Shown here piece by piece: positions 34,143 to 43,482 of a stretch of 64,000 bases of DNA. This DNA comes from Anaerohalosphaeraceae bacterium (GTDB lineage: Bacteria; Planctomycetota; Phycisphaerae; Sedimentisphaerales; UBA12454), in NCBI GenBank assembly GCA_021108375.1, contig JAIORA010000037.1, positions 1 to 64,000 on the forward strand, read 5' to 3'. Every line of letters starts with the position of its first letter. Positions within the stretch are counted from its first letter, which is position 1. Made by a program: the position numbers and the translations under genes. The notes under the pieces were generated by a model. It was not told the origin of the DNA. It did no database searches and saw only the letters and a program-made list of their open reading frames with translations.

Positions 34143-35549
34143 TTACGTTATCATAATTTTTCTCGGAGGCAAATGCAGAGCCATCTGGAACGCATCGGCA
34201 GCAGCTTCTTTGACTGCCTCGGATAATGTCGGATGAGCGAAAATCATTTCCGCTAACTCTTTCGTGCTGGCCTTAAGCGAGAGCATTGCCGTTGCGCTTT
34301 CAATAATCTCGGTGGCGTTGTGTCCTATTATATGCACACCAAGCAAACGGTCATTTTCAAAATGTCGAATCACCCGAACAAAGCCAAAGTCCTCGCCGAC
34401 AGCCATCGCCTTGCCCAGATACCCGATTGGGAACTCCCCGACACGAATCGGAACCCCCTGCTGCTGTGCCTGTTTTGTAGTGATTCCAACCGAAGCAATT
34501 TCCGGGAATGTATAAACCGCGTTCGGCACCGAGCGTGTCTGTTCGGTGCTATGGCCGAGTGCGCTCTCAACCGCCACTTCGCCCTGTGCGCTGGCGGCGT
34601 GAGCCAATAGGCATCGGCCATTCGCGTCGCCGATACAATAATAATTCTTAACAGCGGTTTCCATCTTATCGTTCACACAAATGAACCCTCTGTCGGTTTC
34701 GAGCCCGATAGTTTCCAGGCCAATATCCTGTGTATTCGGTCTCCGACCTGTTGCCACCAGAACCTTATCGACCCGTAGCAATTGATTGCCCGAAAGCGTC
34801 GCCTCGGCAATTTCGCCCTTGACCTGGAGGTCTTCAACTTTAACGCCGGTATAAATGTTGATCCCGCGTCTGGCAAAAACACCTTCGAGTGCCTGGCCAA
34901 GCTGCGACTCCATCTCCGGCAGCAATCCATCCATCAATTCCACAATGGATACTTCCACGCCATACTCGTGCATCATACAGGCAAACTCACAGCCAATCAC
35001 GCCGCCGCCAACAATCAGCAATCGCTTCGGCAACTTCTTCCAATGCAATGCCTCATCCGAAGTACACACAACCTCAGAATCCGTGGGCCAACCGGGAATA
35101 CGTGCAGGCACAGAACCCGTCGCCAAAATAATCTTATCAGCGGTAAATGAATCATTACCACCTTTTTTGTCTGTTACGATAACCTTACCCTGCCCATCCA
35201 AAATGGCTTTACCCGAATAAAGCGTAACACTACGAGCACGAAACAACCCCTTGATTCCGCCGCGCAGTTTCATCAGAATTTTGTCTTTTCGCTTCTGTAT
35301 CGCTGGCCAGTCAAAGCTGACCGAGCCGTTGATATTGATTCCCAACGAATTGGCTCCCTGTATCCGATGGAGCAATTCTGACGAAGCCAATAACGCCTTC
35401 GACGGAATACAGCCGTAGTTCAGACAAGTACCACCAAGATAATGTTTTTCAACAACCGCCGTTTTGGCTCCCATCTGAGCGGCTTTCAGGGCTGTGATAT
35501 AACCGCCCGGGCCGGCTCCGATGACTGCAATCTGATAATGTTCTGCCAT
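34143..35549 (-). CDS. lpdA: Dihydrolipoamide dehydrogenase (E3)
   Basis: This 468-residue FAD enzyme reoxidises lipoyl groups of 2-oxoacid dehydrogenases or of the glycine cleavage system, using NAD+. It has the FAD-binding 'AVIGAGPGGYITALKAAQMG', the redox-active disulfide in 'GGTCLNYGCIPSKALL' (Cys42, Cys47), the NAD-binding 'LIVGGGVIGCEFACMM', and the C-terminal His-Glu pair in 'FAHPTLSEAVKEA'. Length and motifs are intact. Its upstream partner is only a stump of an E2 gene, so this E3 has lost its local complex and may serve another one encoded elsewhere. Confidence 0.95.
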   Translation of the reverse strand: MAEHYQIAVIGAGPGGYITALKAAQMGAKTAVVEKHYLGGTCLNYGCIPSKALLASSELLHRIQGANSLGININGSVSFDWPAIQKRKDKILMKLRGGIKGLFRARSVTLYSGKAILDGQGKVIVTDKKGGNDSFTADKIILATGSVPARIPGWPTDSEVVCTSDEALHWKKLPKRLLIVGGGVIGCEFACMMHEYGVEVSIVELMDGLLPEMESQLGQALEGVFARRGINIYTGVKVEDLQVKGEIAEATLSGNQLLRVDKVLVATGRRPNTQDIGLETIGLETDRGFICVNDKMETAVKNYYCIGDANGRCLLAHAASAQGEVAVESALGHSTEQTRSVPNAVYTFPEIASVGITTKQAQQQGVPIRVGEFPIGYLGKAMAVGEDFGFVRVIRHFENDRLLGVHIIGHNATEIIESATAMLSLKASTKELAEMIFAHPTLSEAVKEAAADAFQMALHLPPRKIMIT

Positions 35550-35570
35550 AGTCTTATCCTCAATTATGAT

Positions 35571-35692
35571 TTATTGCGAAACTAATTGTTCAGGGTTTTC
35601 AAGAAGCTCTTTTAACCTCTTCAGGAATTGTGCAGCCAACACACCATCAATCACCCGATGGTCAACACTGAGCGTAATCGTCATCAATCGCG
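35571..35692 (-). pseudogene. 3' fragment of a dihydrolipoamide acyltransferase (E2) gene
   Basis: About 40 codons remain: 'RLMTITLSVDHRVIDGVLAA' followed by a helix ending 'LLENPEQLVSQ'. This is the last part of the E2 catalytic domain, including the active-site HRVIDG-type His. The lipoyl domain, linker and most of the catalytic domain are missing; the reading frame runs straight into RHS-derived sequence at about 35690-35694. It lies 21 bases upstream of lpdA, where E2 genes normally sit. Confidence 0.8.
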
Positions 35693-35925
35693 TCGGGCTG
35701 CAGGAATCGGCCGAGAGATGAATTATACATTCTTGCGCGATAGTAGTACAGGCCGGTTTCGGGGTCGTATCTGCGAGCGATAAAGAAATACGGATTACCC
35801 ATAGAACTGGTAGTGGTGATTTGCCTAAAGCGTTATAAATTTTGAAAGAGCCGAACACGTCATGTTTATAAGTCTCTGCCGTTTCGCCAGCAGGGTTACT
35901 AAGAGCAATTATACTGCCCAATTCA
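35693..35925 (-). pseudogene. Frameshifted fragment of an RHS-repeat core protein
   Basis: One frame reads 'ELGSIIALSNPAGETAETY' then 'KHDVFG', the usual 'LGSV.AL....G...E.Y.YD.FG' core of RHS proteins. After a frameshift near 'tttaggcaaatcacc' the other frame reads 'GNPYFFIARRYDPETGLYYY' and 'RARMYNSSLGRFLQPD', the canonical RHS C-terminal core. It ends at the junction with the E2 fragment, so the polymorphic toxin tail is lost. A stop codon lies just upstream. The track ORF 35571-35936 is a chimera of both remnants. Confidence 0.8.
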
Positions 35926-35936
35926 AAAACACTCAA

Positions 35937-36270
35937 ACATTATTAACTTGTAAAAGAAAAACAAATAACTATTACTCAAAAACGGTACCGGACACCTTTA
36001 AATTCTCCTATTCATGTCATTTATGCTCGCGACAAATTTCATTGTAAGAAAAAACATCCTTACAGTTTTTTTTGGCTTGTTCACCCAAATCAACTCGCAC
36101 CTGCTTTCTATCCCCCCATTCTTCATAGATAGTCGCAATATGCCCTCTCTTTTTAATACACTACATTCGTCTTTTCAATATTCATAACCACATAAACATC
36201 AAATTTAACTTTCCGTTATGCCCCCGGCAGAACCGGGGGCAATAACATTCAATTCTAACAATAAAAACCG
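35937..36270. other. Intergenic region with hairpins
   Basis: No gene is supported. 'acggtaccggacaccttta' at about 35981-36000 contains a GGTACC palindrome and recalls sequences at ends of mobile elements. A GCCCCCGG-cagaa-CCGGGGGC hairpin lies at 36220-36240 after the pectate lyase gene; the same hairpin and flanks occur at 38945 after the next gene. The hairpin lacks a U-tract. Confidence 0.6.
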
Positions 36271-38628
36271 TTACGGCATCGGCGGTATCGTAACACCTAA
36301 ATCATACTCCTCCTGCCAAAGCGGATACGTCGGGTCAATAATTACCCAAATATAGGTGGATACCACATCATCTATATCTATTGTGCCGGCACCCGCTCCT
36401 TCTTCACATGTGTCCGCAGAGATAAGCTGCTCTTCAGTAAGTGGATACGTCGGATCAATAATCGCCTTAATATAGATAAGTGACACATCATCTATATTCA
36501 CATGTCCGTCACCAGTAACATCGCCTTCCATCGGAAGTGGACCATCGCCGCCGTTGGGTCCGTCGCCTTCATCGACCAGCCAGGAAAGGTACTCTTCGAG
36601 GTTGGTGTAACCGTCCTGATCATTGTCATAATTCCTGTCGGCTGAACTATTAGGGTTCAGCCCATAGTCATTTTCCCAGTAATTCGGCATACCGTCGCCA
36701 TCACTGTCAGTGGGATTTGTGGTGGAATAAAGGGTAGGCCAGCCGCCAACATCTGACTCATCAGCAATAAAAGAACCGGTACCGTTCTCCACATCGCTTA
36801 CGATACGATCATCCACCGAATCACGCTCAGGATATATTGCACCAGCCTCGTCCAGAATACGATTATAGGCTGCAACAGTACTATCCGTTGCTACCGGAGC
36901 AGCAGGAAAAGGACGGTTCTGCTTGTAGGCATTTATCTGTGCCTGCGTAAAATGACCGGAGTCAAATAGAACCAAAGACCATGGGTCGGACGGGCAATAG
37001 CCATTCATATAATTGTCGCTGAAATAAGATCTGGCAGTGTTGGTAAATTCTCCATAGGCATAATCGACATTATAGCCGGGTTTTTCTTTAAGGTAATTGC
37101 CCACATAATTCATCTTGGTGAGGCTGTCATCGTCCCCATCAGCGTTATATCCCGAATATCCCGTCTCATCATTGCCACAGTGGTAGATAATGTTATTGCG
37201 GAAATCAAAATTAAGGCCATCCGGATCAGATGCGACATTCTCATAATTGCCGGGGCGAGGAGCTCGTGTTTTATGATGAGCAAAAAGGTTATGGTGTAAA
37301 GTAACTTCGGAACCATCATAACCTCGAATCAATGAGGCGTATCCATCATGTGCATAGTCATGGCCGGGTTCATACAAGCTTTCAGAAAGTATACACCATT
37401 GACATGTAATGCGATGAGATTGAAGGCAGGAAACGAAGGTGAGGTGCACACCCCAACTCAGGGAACAATGATCCATTATCCCATCCGTAGCCGACAAAAG
37501 AGTATGCGGATTAGTCGTCCTATCCTTATAACCAAAACCAGCACTGCTCAGCAGCAGCCATTCACCACCATTCCCTTCACGCATATTATCTCCGGTTCTG
37601 CTTCGCAGGTAGCGAATGATTACATCATTGGTACATACTCTGAGTCCGTAATTCGCCAAGCATATCCCATCGCCCGGAGCAGTCTGGCCAGCGATAGTGA
37701 TATAAGGATTTTCAACAAGCAACTGCGAGTCTAAATATATTGTGCCGGAAATATCAAAAACAATGGTACGATGACCACTTGTATTCACCAGCCCGTATCG
37801 CAACGAGCCCACAGCGGGATTATCAACATCATCACTCAAATTAGTAACATGGTACACATCACCGCCGCGACCGCCCTGTGCAAACATACCGGCACCCTCT
37901 GCCGTAGGAAAGGCAAGCCCATTAACAACGCTGATGTCATCCCAGTAGCCGTAACTTTTGTTTTTATTTGCTACAAAATATATACGGTCAATCGATGTGC
38001 TGGATGCACTGTAGAAACTCTTGTTACTTACTGTTGTCCAGGAAGCTCCGATACCTGCTTTTCTGGCACTGAGATTAAATTTTTTAGTCTGGTAGTTCAG
38101 TTTCAACTTGAACTCATACCATGTACTGTCCACCAGTGTCATCAAGGTGTGCCATCCGCTGCTGTCGCGATAACTGATACTACTTGAGTCTTTAGACATT
38201 TGCACTTCCGCGGCGGTGTCATTGTCATCGTCTCTGACCTTCACATAACAACATCTATCCCCTGATGTGCTGCTTATGCTTTTATGCCTGGCATACCAGT
38301 TCACAGTATAGGTGCCAGTATTGTTTTTGTTGCCGAAGTCCAGATAAGCATACTTACTGCCGGTACTGGAGCCAATAATCCTTCCACACTGGCTGCCGCT
38401 GTACGCTCCGCTGGTTGCGAAACGAACCTGGGTGTCGCTGCCGCCCTGTGTCCAGTTAATGCCGGACGCGATGTCCGGCTCATCCCAGCCATAGTCGATG
38501 GATGCATCCCAGGTGCCGGATCCGGCACTATCCTCTTCAAAGGTTGTGTGTACTAAGCAATCGGCATTCACTCCGTGAGCGAGCCACAAAACTGCAAACA
38601 TTACCATTAACATTGTGAGCTTTTTCAT
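36271..38628 (-). CDS. Secreted pectate lyase with LamG-like module and dockerin
   Basis: This 785-residue secreted enzyme should cleave pectate by beta-elimination. Order: signal peptide (MKKLTMLMVMFAVLWLAHGVNA); the island's 'TTFEEDSAGSGTWD...GYWDDISV' module (about 28-235); a PL1-type parallel beta-helix (about 240-600) with 'AEGAGMFAQGGRGGDVYHVT', 'PYITIAGQTAPGDGICL' and 'HHNLFAHHKTRAPRPG'; a calcium-binding thrombospondin-3-like stretch ('DSDGDGMPNYWENDYG'); and a type I dockerin with two repeats ('GDVTGDGHVNIDDVS', 'GTIDIDDVVSTY'). ATG 38628 is chosen because GGAAAG and the signal peptide begin there. Its 5' and 3' flanks are shared with the next gene. Confidence 0.9.
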   Translation of the reverse strand: MKKLTMLMVMFAVLWLAHGVNADCLVHTTFEEDSAGSGTWDASIDYGWDEPDIASGINWTQGGSDTQVRFATSGAYSGSQCGRIIGSSTGSKYAYLDFGNKNNTGTYTVNWYARHKSISSTSGDRCCYVKVRDDDNDTAAEVQMSKDSSSISYRDSSGWHTLMTLVDSTWYEFKLKLNYQTKKFNLSARKAGIGASWTTVSNKSFYSASSTSIDRIYFVANKNKSYGYWDDISVVNGLAFPTAEGAGMFAQGGRGGDVYHVTNLSDDVDNPAVGSLRYGLVNTSGHRTIVFDISGTIYLDSQLLVENPYITIAGQTAPGDGICLANYGLRVCTNDVIIRYLRSRTGDNMREGNGGEWLLLSSAGFGYKDRTTNPHTLLSATDGIMDHCSLSWGVHLTFVSCLQSHRITCQWCILSESLYEPGHDYAHDGYASLIRGYDGSEVTLHHNLFAHHKTRAPRPGNYENVASDPDGLNFDFRNNIIYHCGNDETGYSGYNADGDDDSLTKMNYVGNYLKEKPGYNVDYAYGEFTNTARSYFSDNYMNGYCPSDPWSLVLFDSGHFTQAQINAYKQNRPFPAAPVATDSTVAAYNRILDEAGAIYPERDSVDDRIVSDVENGTGSFIADESDVGGWPTLYSTTNPTDSDGDGMPNYWENDYGLNPNSSADRNYDNDQDGYTNLEEYLSWLVDEGDGPNGGDGPLPMEGDVTGDGHVNIDDVSLIYIKAIIDPTYPLTEEQLISADTCEEGAGAGTIDIDDVVSTYIWVIIDPTYPLWQEEYDLGVTIPPMP

Positions 38629-38788
38629 CTTACACTTTCCTTTCCTTTTTTTTGTAATTATTTTTGCGACAAACATGACCACCTCAAGATGACCTGTCAA
38701 GGATGAAACAAACTTAACTACTTGTGAAACAGCGTTCCTCCCCTGTACTTATTCTCCTCCTTTCTCCTGTTATGAATTTCAAGCCAAA
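38629..38788. repeat. Duplicated 160-bp 5' flank, copy 1
   Basis: Matches 43036-43195 over about 160 bases with only a few differences (for example 'acatgaccacc' against 'acatgactacc'). It lies directly upstream of a secreted-enzyme start codon in both places and probably contains the promoter and leader. The match also continues into the signal-peptide codons. Confidence 0.9.
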
Positions 38789-38848
38789 GACTAACGAGTA
38801 CACACCAAAAAAACATAGTCGCTTTCTTCCAAAACATTTATTGAATCA

Positions 38849-38926
38849 TTAGTCTTGTCTGTTTTCCAGCCAATTATCAGCAAAAATTGCAAAGTCAGCG
38901 AAGTCGATATTCATATCAAAGCCAGA
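38849..38926 (-). pseudogene. 3' remnant of a planctomycete dockerin-like tail
   Basis: Not in the ORF track. The minus strand encodes 'QYSGFDMNIDFADFAIFADN' then 'WLENRQD' and a stop, closely resembling the end of the 43483 gene ('DFEDLATMANYWLEDRQN'). The rest of the gene is missing. It lies between the duplicated 5' flank and the hairpin of the next gene, marking where an ancestral gene was lost during the local duplication. Confidence 0.7.
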
Positions 38927-38944
38927 ATACTGCATTACAGTTAC

Positions 38945-38965
38945 GCCCCCGGCAGAACCGGGGGC
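38945..38965 (-). repeat. GCCCCCGG hairpin, duplicated 3' flank
   Basis: GCCCCCGG-cagaa-CCGGGGGC lies 29 bases after the stop of the 38995 gene. The same hairpin plus about 60 flanking bases lies after the 36271 gene. It may be a factor-dependent terminator or an mRNA 3'-end stabiliser, as there is no U-tract. Confidence 0.7.
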
Positions 38966-38994
38966 ATAATGTTCAATTCTAACAACAAAAACCG

Positions 38995-41900
38995 CTACGG
39001 CTGAGGCGGCAACATATCATCATCTGCGGGCGACTCCCACAGAGGCGTTAACAGTACACCCAACGAACCGGTTGGATCAACTATCCACTGTGAGATATGC
39101 AGAGCATCTGTGATTGTAACAAGGCCATCATCGGTTGTGTCCGCACATTTCAGTTGATCTGCAGTAAGTGTCCTCGTACCTACTACATACTGCGCGATAC
39201 ACATACAATCTGTCGCAGTAACATGTCCGTCTCCAGTGGCATCGCCTTCCATTAGTGTCGCCCCGCCGCCACCGCCTTTATACAGCTTCATAGTATAAAA
39301 CTCTGTTCCTACGCCTACCGTACTGCCATCCTCACACTGAATTTGCAGAGTATGCGAACTGCCGCTCTTAGCCGGCAACTCAACATAACGAACAAACTCA
39401 TCGTCCATCATTGCATCATCAGTAGTAATGTCAACCAGAGTATCTACATAAGTTCCATCCAAAAGAATCCTTTGTACAGATTTACGCAGTATCAAGCCTC
39501 CATCACCAGCATTCCTGGCTTTGCATCCGAGGGGAACAAACTTGATGACAAGCATACTTCCATCGCTTATATCAGCATTGAAGTTCACCGTCAGCGTTTT
39601 CGGCTGTGTCCATTTTGAAATGACACGAGGCAGAGAACCTCCTGGAGCACTGACAGTGTATGTATCGCTTGTGTATGCATTGTTTAAAGTTGTAAAAGTG
39701 TACGGCCACAGGTCGCTGTCAACAAATGGGCCTGTCCGTTTATACCCTATCTTAGTAGAAGGGTTTTGCAATTCCCACACAAGAGTCGAATAGTTGCTTT
39801 GCTGCAAAGGCTGCATCACAATGTGGCTGTAGCCGGTCTTTACCTGCTGGTCAACACCACTCATCTGACCAAAATAGTAATAAGAGGAAGGCACAATGTT
39901 GTAACCCATATTCCATGTGGTATTAAACTCTTCGAAGAAATCATTAAACTTCGGATGCAACTGGTTCATATAGTACACATAATCCTCCGCTTCGGGCAGG
40001 GCTGACTCAATATAAGAAGACGCAGTGTTACGATAAGAAGCAGTACCTGTATTCAGGTAGAGGTTGTTGTATACCATGGCATAGTGATAATCCCTGTAGA
40101 AATTTGCCAGTGCATCAGTCGCCTGAGACATTTCATAAAATCTTAAAAGATCAGGATCACTATTATAACCTTTCGCCGTATAGAGTTTGCTCACAGCGTT
40201 GCTGGCCACGCTTCTTGCATCGCTGATAGTGAACTGAGAAAGCACACTGGAAAGTGTTCCGGTACTTACATTTTTCACGGCACTGGTCTGACTGAGAACA
40301 CAACCTGCATTATAGAAATTTAAACTTTTATCTTTAATAAAACTCATCATCTGATACCATCCGGTATGCAGAGGATCAACGGTGGTAAAAGCATCGGTTA
40401 TCTTATAAGTATCTTTCAAAGCCTGAGCCACATAGTAATCTGCACTCGTACCGAATCTGTTTTCAGCCCAATTCAGCAAAAAACTATAGCTGTTAAAGTT
40501 GGCAGGGTCCCATGCAATTTTGGAACTTGCCAGTCTGCTTGGCTCGTAAAGCGATTCTGTTCCGTCAATATCGTCGCACGGTGCTTGGCCATTCACGCCA
40601 TAACCAATAAGCGTTGTCGCACGGGTCCTGAGTTTGGGTGCAGTATAGCACAGTTGAGTGATGCAAGGCTGATTCAAATTCGGATGATAAGCATGCCAGC
40701 CTGAAGTTTCCATACGAGCCATATCAATCAGCGTGTTAAAAGTATCGCCCCAGAGATAATCACTGCCGGAAGGAGTCAGCTTTGTCCGGAAACGAACATC
40801 AACCGGTAAAAGATTTGCAAGGGACTCGAATTCAGCGTCTGAACCCAAACCATGACTGATAATTCCCCAGGGACGAAGGTAAACCTTAGGCGCATCCGGA
40901 TCATCGGGATAAGTGTAATTGGGATTATAGCCCGTGGCATCAAGCATCGCATCCCTTATTATATTAACATACTCAATGAGCCTGTTCTTATACGATTGAG
41001 AATTGCATGATGAGCAGCCGCAGGAATATACACACTGATCATTCTCACCAATGTTAAGTATAATACCGCCAAGGTTGTCAACATTCTCAAAAAGATTTTT
41101 TACTTTGTCGTAAAGCATATCTTTGCCGGCCTGCTTGCTCGGACAGACAGACGGATGCCACCAATCGGTTTGCCGTGAAGGGGTAGTCCCATTATATGCG
41201 TTGAACGCATCTATCGCCCACTCCGGTAGTGCCGGCTGGTATGTGGCCATATACACCTTTACTCCATATTCAGCCATATTGACAATTTTACTTCTCAACT
41301 TGTCACGATTCGATTCTACTGTAGCCAGGTAATCGCTCTTAAAGCTTGAAGAGACATTGTTAAATACCTCTGGGTTACTATCATACCTGAAAATAGGCGA
41401 TTTTCTATCGGTGTACCAGGCAATATCAAAGTTAGCACGCTTGTATACCTTGCCAGAACGGACACTTAGCACAGGCCTGTCGCTAACATTTAAGCTTTGG
41501 CCTAATACACTGTATCCATCTTCCTGAACCCTGTCTCTCAACTCCATCAGGCCGTATAACGCACCAACATCCGTAACACCGGTAACCAGTATTTTATCGT
41601 CGCCAAAACTTTTGATATAAAAGCCCTGCTGTCCTGCCCAACTCGGACTAACGGAAACCCCTGATTCCTCAACCACTGAAGCAATACTTGGGTCATCGTA
41701 TCTGCCGACATAGACAACAGTCTGATTGGCCTTGTCAAGTTCTTCTGTTGCTACAACAATATCATCCCAGTAGCTGTAACTTTTGTTTCTATTTGTTATA
41801 AAATATATACGGTCAAGCGATGTGCTGGAGGAACTATAGAAACTCTTGTTGCTTACCGTCGTCCAGGAAGCTCCGATGCCTGCTTTCCTGGCACTGATAT

Positions 41901-43035
41901 CAAATTTCATGGTCTGGTAGTTCAGCTTCAACTTGAATTCATACCACGTATTGTCCACCAATGTCATCAAGGTATGCCATCCGCTGCTGTCGTGGTAGCT
42001 AATATTATTTGATTCTTTAGACATTTGCACTTCTGCGGCTGTGTCATTGTCATCGTCTCTAATCTTCACATAACAATATCTATCCCCTGATGTGCTGCTT
42101 ATGCTTTTATGCTTGGCATACCAGTTCATAGTATAGGTACCGGTATTGTTTTTGTTGCCGAAGTTCAGATAAGCATACTTGCTACCGGTGCTTGAGCCAA
42201 TAACCCTTCCACACTGATCTCCATTGTACGCTTCGCTGGTTACGACACGAACCTGGCTGTCGCTGCCACCCTGTGTCCAGTTGATGCCGGACGCAATGTC
42301 AGGCTCATCCCAGCCGTAATCGCCGGATGCATCCCATGTATTGGTTCCGGCACTATCCTCTTCAAAGGTTGTATTTACCAGCATCTGGCTGAATTTCTGC
42401 GTTTTGCCAATCTGCTCACCAATTCGAACCATGCCGTCCAGCGAATTCCCGACAAACAGCCGCGCTGACCCGGATGCAGCCGTATCGTATGCCTGAAAGT
42501 TGTCGAATTTTGCTTCAACAGTTTGACCTGCTATAGAAGTTGTATTCCGAACATAAAATCTTGTAGCGATTACATATTTTGGGTCAAAACCGGATTCTGT
42601 AAAATGGCCATCAGCTGCTCCCTGCTGACCTTGGGTAAATGTAAATGTAGTCCAGGCACCACTGGACATACCAGACCACCATCGCCAATACTCATATTTA
42701 CCGCTGGCATCATACAGATAAATATACACAGAGTTTATTTTACTTTTATCCACAGGACAAACGGAAAAACTCATGGCTAAGTTAGCCATATTAACGTGGC
42801 CTGCACAATTTTTTATTATCTTGCCGTATGTATAGCCTGACCCGGGAACGGTAAACGAGAGTTTAACACTTCCCACCCCGTCAATACAATCAGAATCAAC
42901 AGTTATAGATGGGTTGTCACCACCAAAAACGGACAAACCATCGACATCTTCAAAACCTTCGTAAAGAGCGGCATTCACTCCGTGAGCGAGCCACAAAACT
43001 GCAAATATAATCATTAACATTGTGAGCTTTTTCAT
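38995..43035 (-). CDS. Secreted GH67-like glycosidase with two beta-sandwich modules and dockerin (paralogue 1)
   Basis: This 1346-residue protein has a signal peptide (1-22), a first module ('LYEGFEDVDG...EAKFDNFQA', about 23-190), the island's 'TTFEEDSAGTNTWD...YWDDIVV' module (about 220-430), then a region like the N-terminal domain of alpha-glucuronidases ('VGRYDDPSIASV...GVTDVGALYGLMELRDRV'). A (beta/alpha)8-like domain follows with 'GGIILNIGENDQ', 'YSCGCSSC', 'YLRPWGIISHGLGS', 'ARMETSGWHAYHPNL' and 'SSKIAWDP'. A type I dockerin ends it ('GDATGDGHVTATD', 'TTDDGLVTITDA'). GH67-type glucuronidase activity is inferred from layout only. The Glu of 'NIGE' and of 'METSGW' are candidate catalytic acids. 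Start ATG 43035 after GGAAAG. Confidence 0.75.
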   Translation of the reverse strand: MKKLTMLMIIFAVLWLAHGVNAALYEGFEDVDGLSVFGGDNPSITVDSDCIDGVGSVKLSFTVPGSGYTYGKIIKNCAGHVNMANLAMSFSVCPVDKSKINSVYIYLYDASGKYEYWRWWSGMSSGAWTTFTFTQGQQGAADGHFTESGFDPKYVIATRFYVRNTTSIAGQTVEAKFDNFQAYDTAASGSARLFVGNSLDGMVRIGEQIGKTQKFSQMLVNTTFEEDSAGTNTWDASGDYGWDEPDIASGINWTQGGSDSQVRVVTSEAYNGDQCGRVIGSSTGSKYAYLNFGNKNNTGTYTMNWYAKHKSISSTSGDRYCYVKIRDDDNDTAAEVQMSKESNNISYHDSSGWHTLMTLVDNTWYEFKLKLNYQTMKFDISARKAGIGASWTTVSNKSFYSSSSTSLDRIYFITNRNKSYSYWDDIVVATEELDKANQTVVYVGRYDDPSIASVVEESGVSVSPSWAGQQGFYIKSFGDDKILVTGVTDVGALYGLMELRDRVQEDGYSVLGQSLNVSDRPVLSVRSGKVYKRANFDIAWYTDRKSPIFRYDSNPEVFNNVSSSFKSDYLATVESNRDKLRSKIVNMAEYGVKVYMATYQPALPEWAIDAFNAYNGTTPSRQTDWWHPSVCPSKQAGKDMLYDKVKNLFENVDNLGGIILNIGENDQCVYSCGCSSCNSQSYKNRLIEYVNIIRDAMLDATGYNPNYTYPDDPDAPKVYLRPWGIISHGLGSDAEFESLANLLPVDVRFRTKLTPSGSDYLWGDTFNTLIDMARMETSGWHAYHPNLNQPCITQLCYTAPKLRTRATTLIGYGVNGQAPCDDIDGTESLYEPSRLASSKIAWDPANFNSYSFLLNWAENRFGTSADYYVAQALKDTYKITDAFTTVDPLHTGWYQMMSFIKDKSLNFYNAGCVLSQTSAVKNVSTGTLSSVLSQFTISDARSVASNAVSKLYTAKGYNSDPDLLRFYEMSQATDALANFYRDYHYAMVYNNLYLNTGTASYRNTASSYIESALPEAEDYVYYMNQLHPKFNDFFEEFNTTWNMGYNIVPSSYYYFGQMSGVDQQVKTGYSHIVMQPLQQSNYSTLVWELQNPSTKIGYKRTGPFVDSDLWPYTFTTLNNAYTSDTYTVSAPGGSLPRVISKWTQPKTLTVNFNADISDGSMLVIKFVPLGCKARNAGDGGLILRKSVQRILLDGTYVDTLVDITTDDAMMDDEFVRYVELPAKSGSSHTLQIQCEDGSTVGVGTEFYTMKLYKGGGGGATLMEGDATGDGHVTATDCMCIAQYVVGTRTLTADQLKCADTTDDGLVTITDALHISQWIVDPTGSLGVLLTPLWESPADDDMLPPQP

Positions 43036-43195
43036 CTTACACTTTCCTTTCCTTTTTTTTGTAATTATTTTTGCGACAAACATGACTACCTCAAGATGAC
43101 CTGTCAAGGATGAAACAAACTTAACTACTTGTGAAACAGCATTCCTCCCCTGTACTTATTCTCCTCCTTTCTCCTGTTATGAATTTCAAGCCAAA
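43036..43195. repeat. Duplicated 160-bp 5' flank, copy 2
   Basis: Second copy of the 38629-38788 segment, directly upstream of the first GH67-like gene. The similarity ends abruptly after 'aagccaaa' in both copies, marking the duplication boundary. The following bases to 43436 show no gene, only a 'tcccgacattcatcgggaca' palindrome at about 43360. Confidence 0.9.
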
Positions 43196-43436
43196 CAATA
43201 ATCTTAAAGCAGTTTAATTTTTCGTGTTCACTTTATGCCTGTTGCGGCTTCGGTTGATGGCCTAAATGCGAACAGAAAATACTAAAATGCTCTGGTAAGA
43301 AAGAGTAAATACTACGATTGCAATCTAAAGAATAAAGGTTATGTATCTCCGTCAGAGTTTATCCCGACATTCATCGGGACAAGAGTGGCATCAACAGTAA
43401 TTCGATTCCAATTAATCGCAATTGATATAACAAGTG

Positions 43437-43476
43437 TAAAAAAATATGGCCACTTTTTTTCAAAGTGGCCATATTA
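43437..43476 (-). terminator. Intrinsic terminator of the 43483-56154 gene series
   Basis: ATATGGCCACTTT and AAAGTGGCCATAT form a 13-bp perfect stem; read on the minus strand it is followed by seven T. It lies six bases after the stop of the 43483 gene. Confidence 0.92.
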
Positions 43477-43482
43477 AAATTA

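Noticed and set aside
35571-35936. Track ORF of 121 aa as an intact small gene
   Set aside because: It is a chimera: an RHS fragment in a shifted frame joined to the last 40 codons of an E2 gene. It is reported as two pseudogene fragments.
36220-36240. Intrinsic terminator for the pectate lyase gene
   Set aside because: The hairpin is strong but lacks a U-tract on the minus strand; it is listed as a duplicated hairpin instead.
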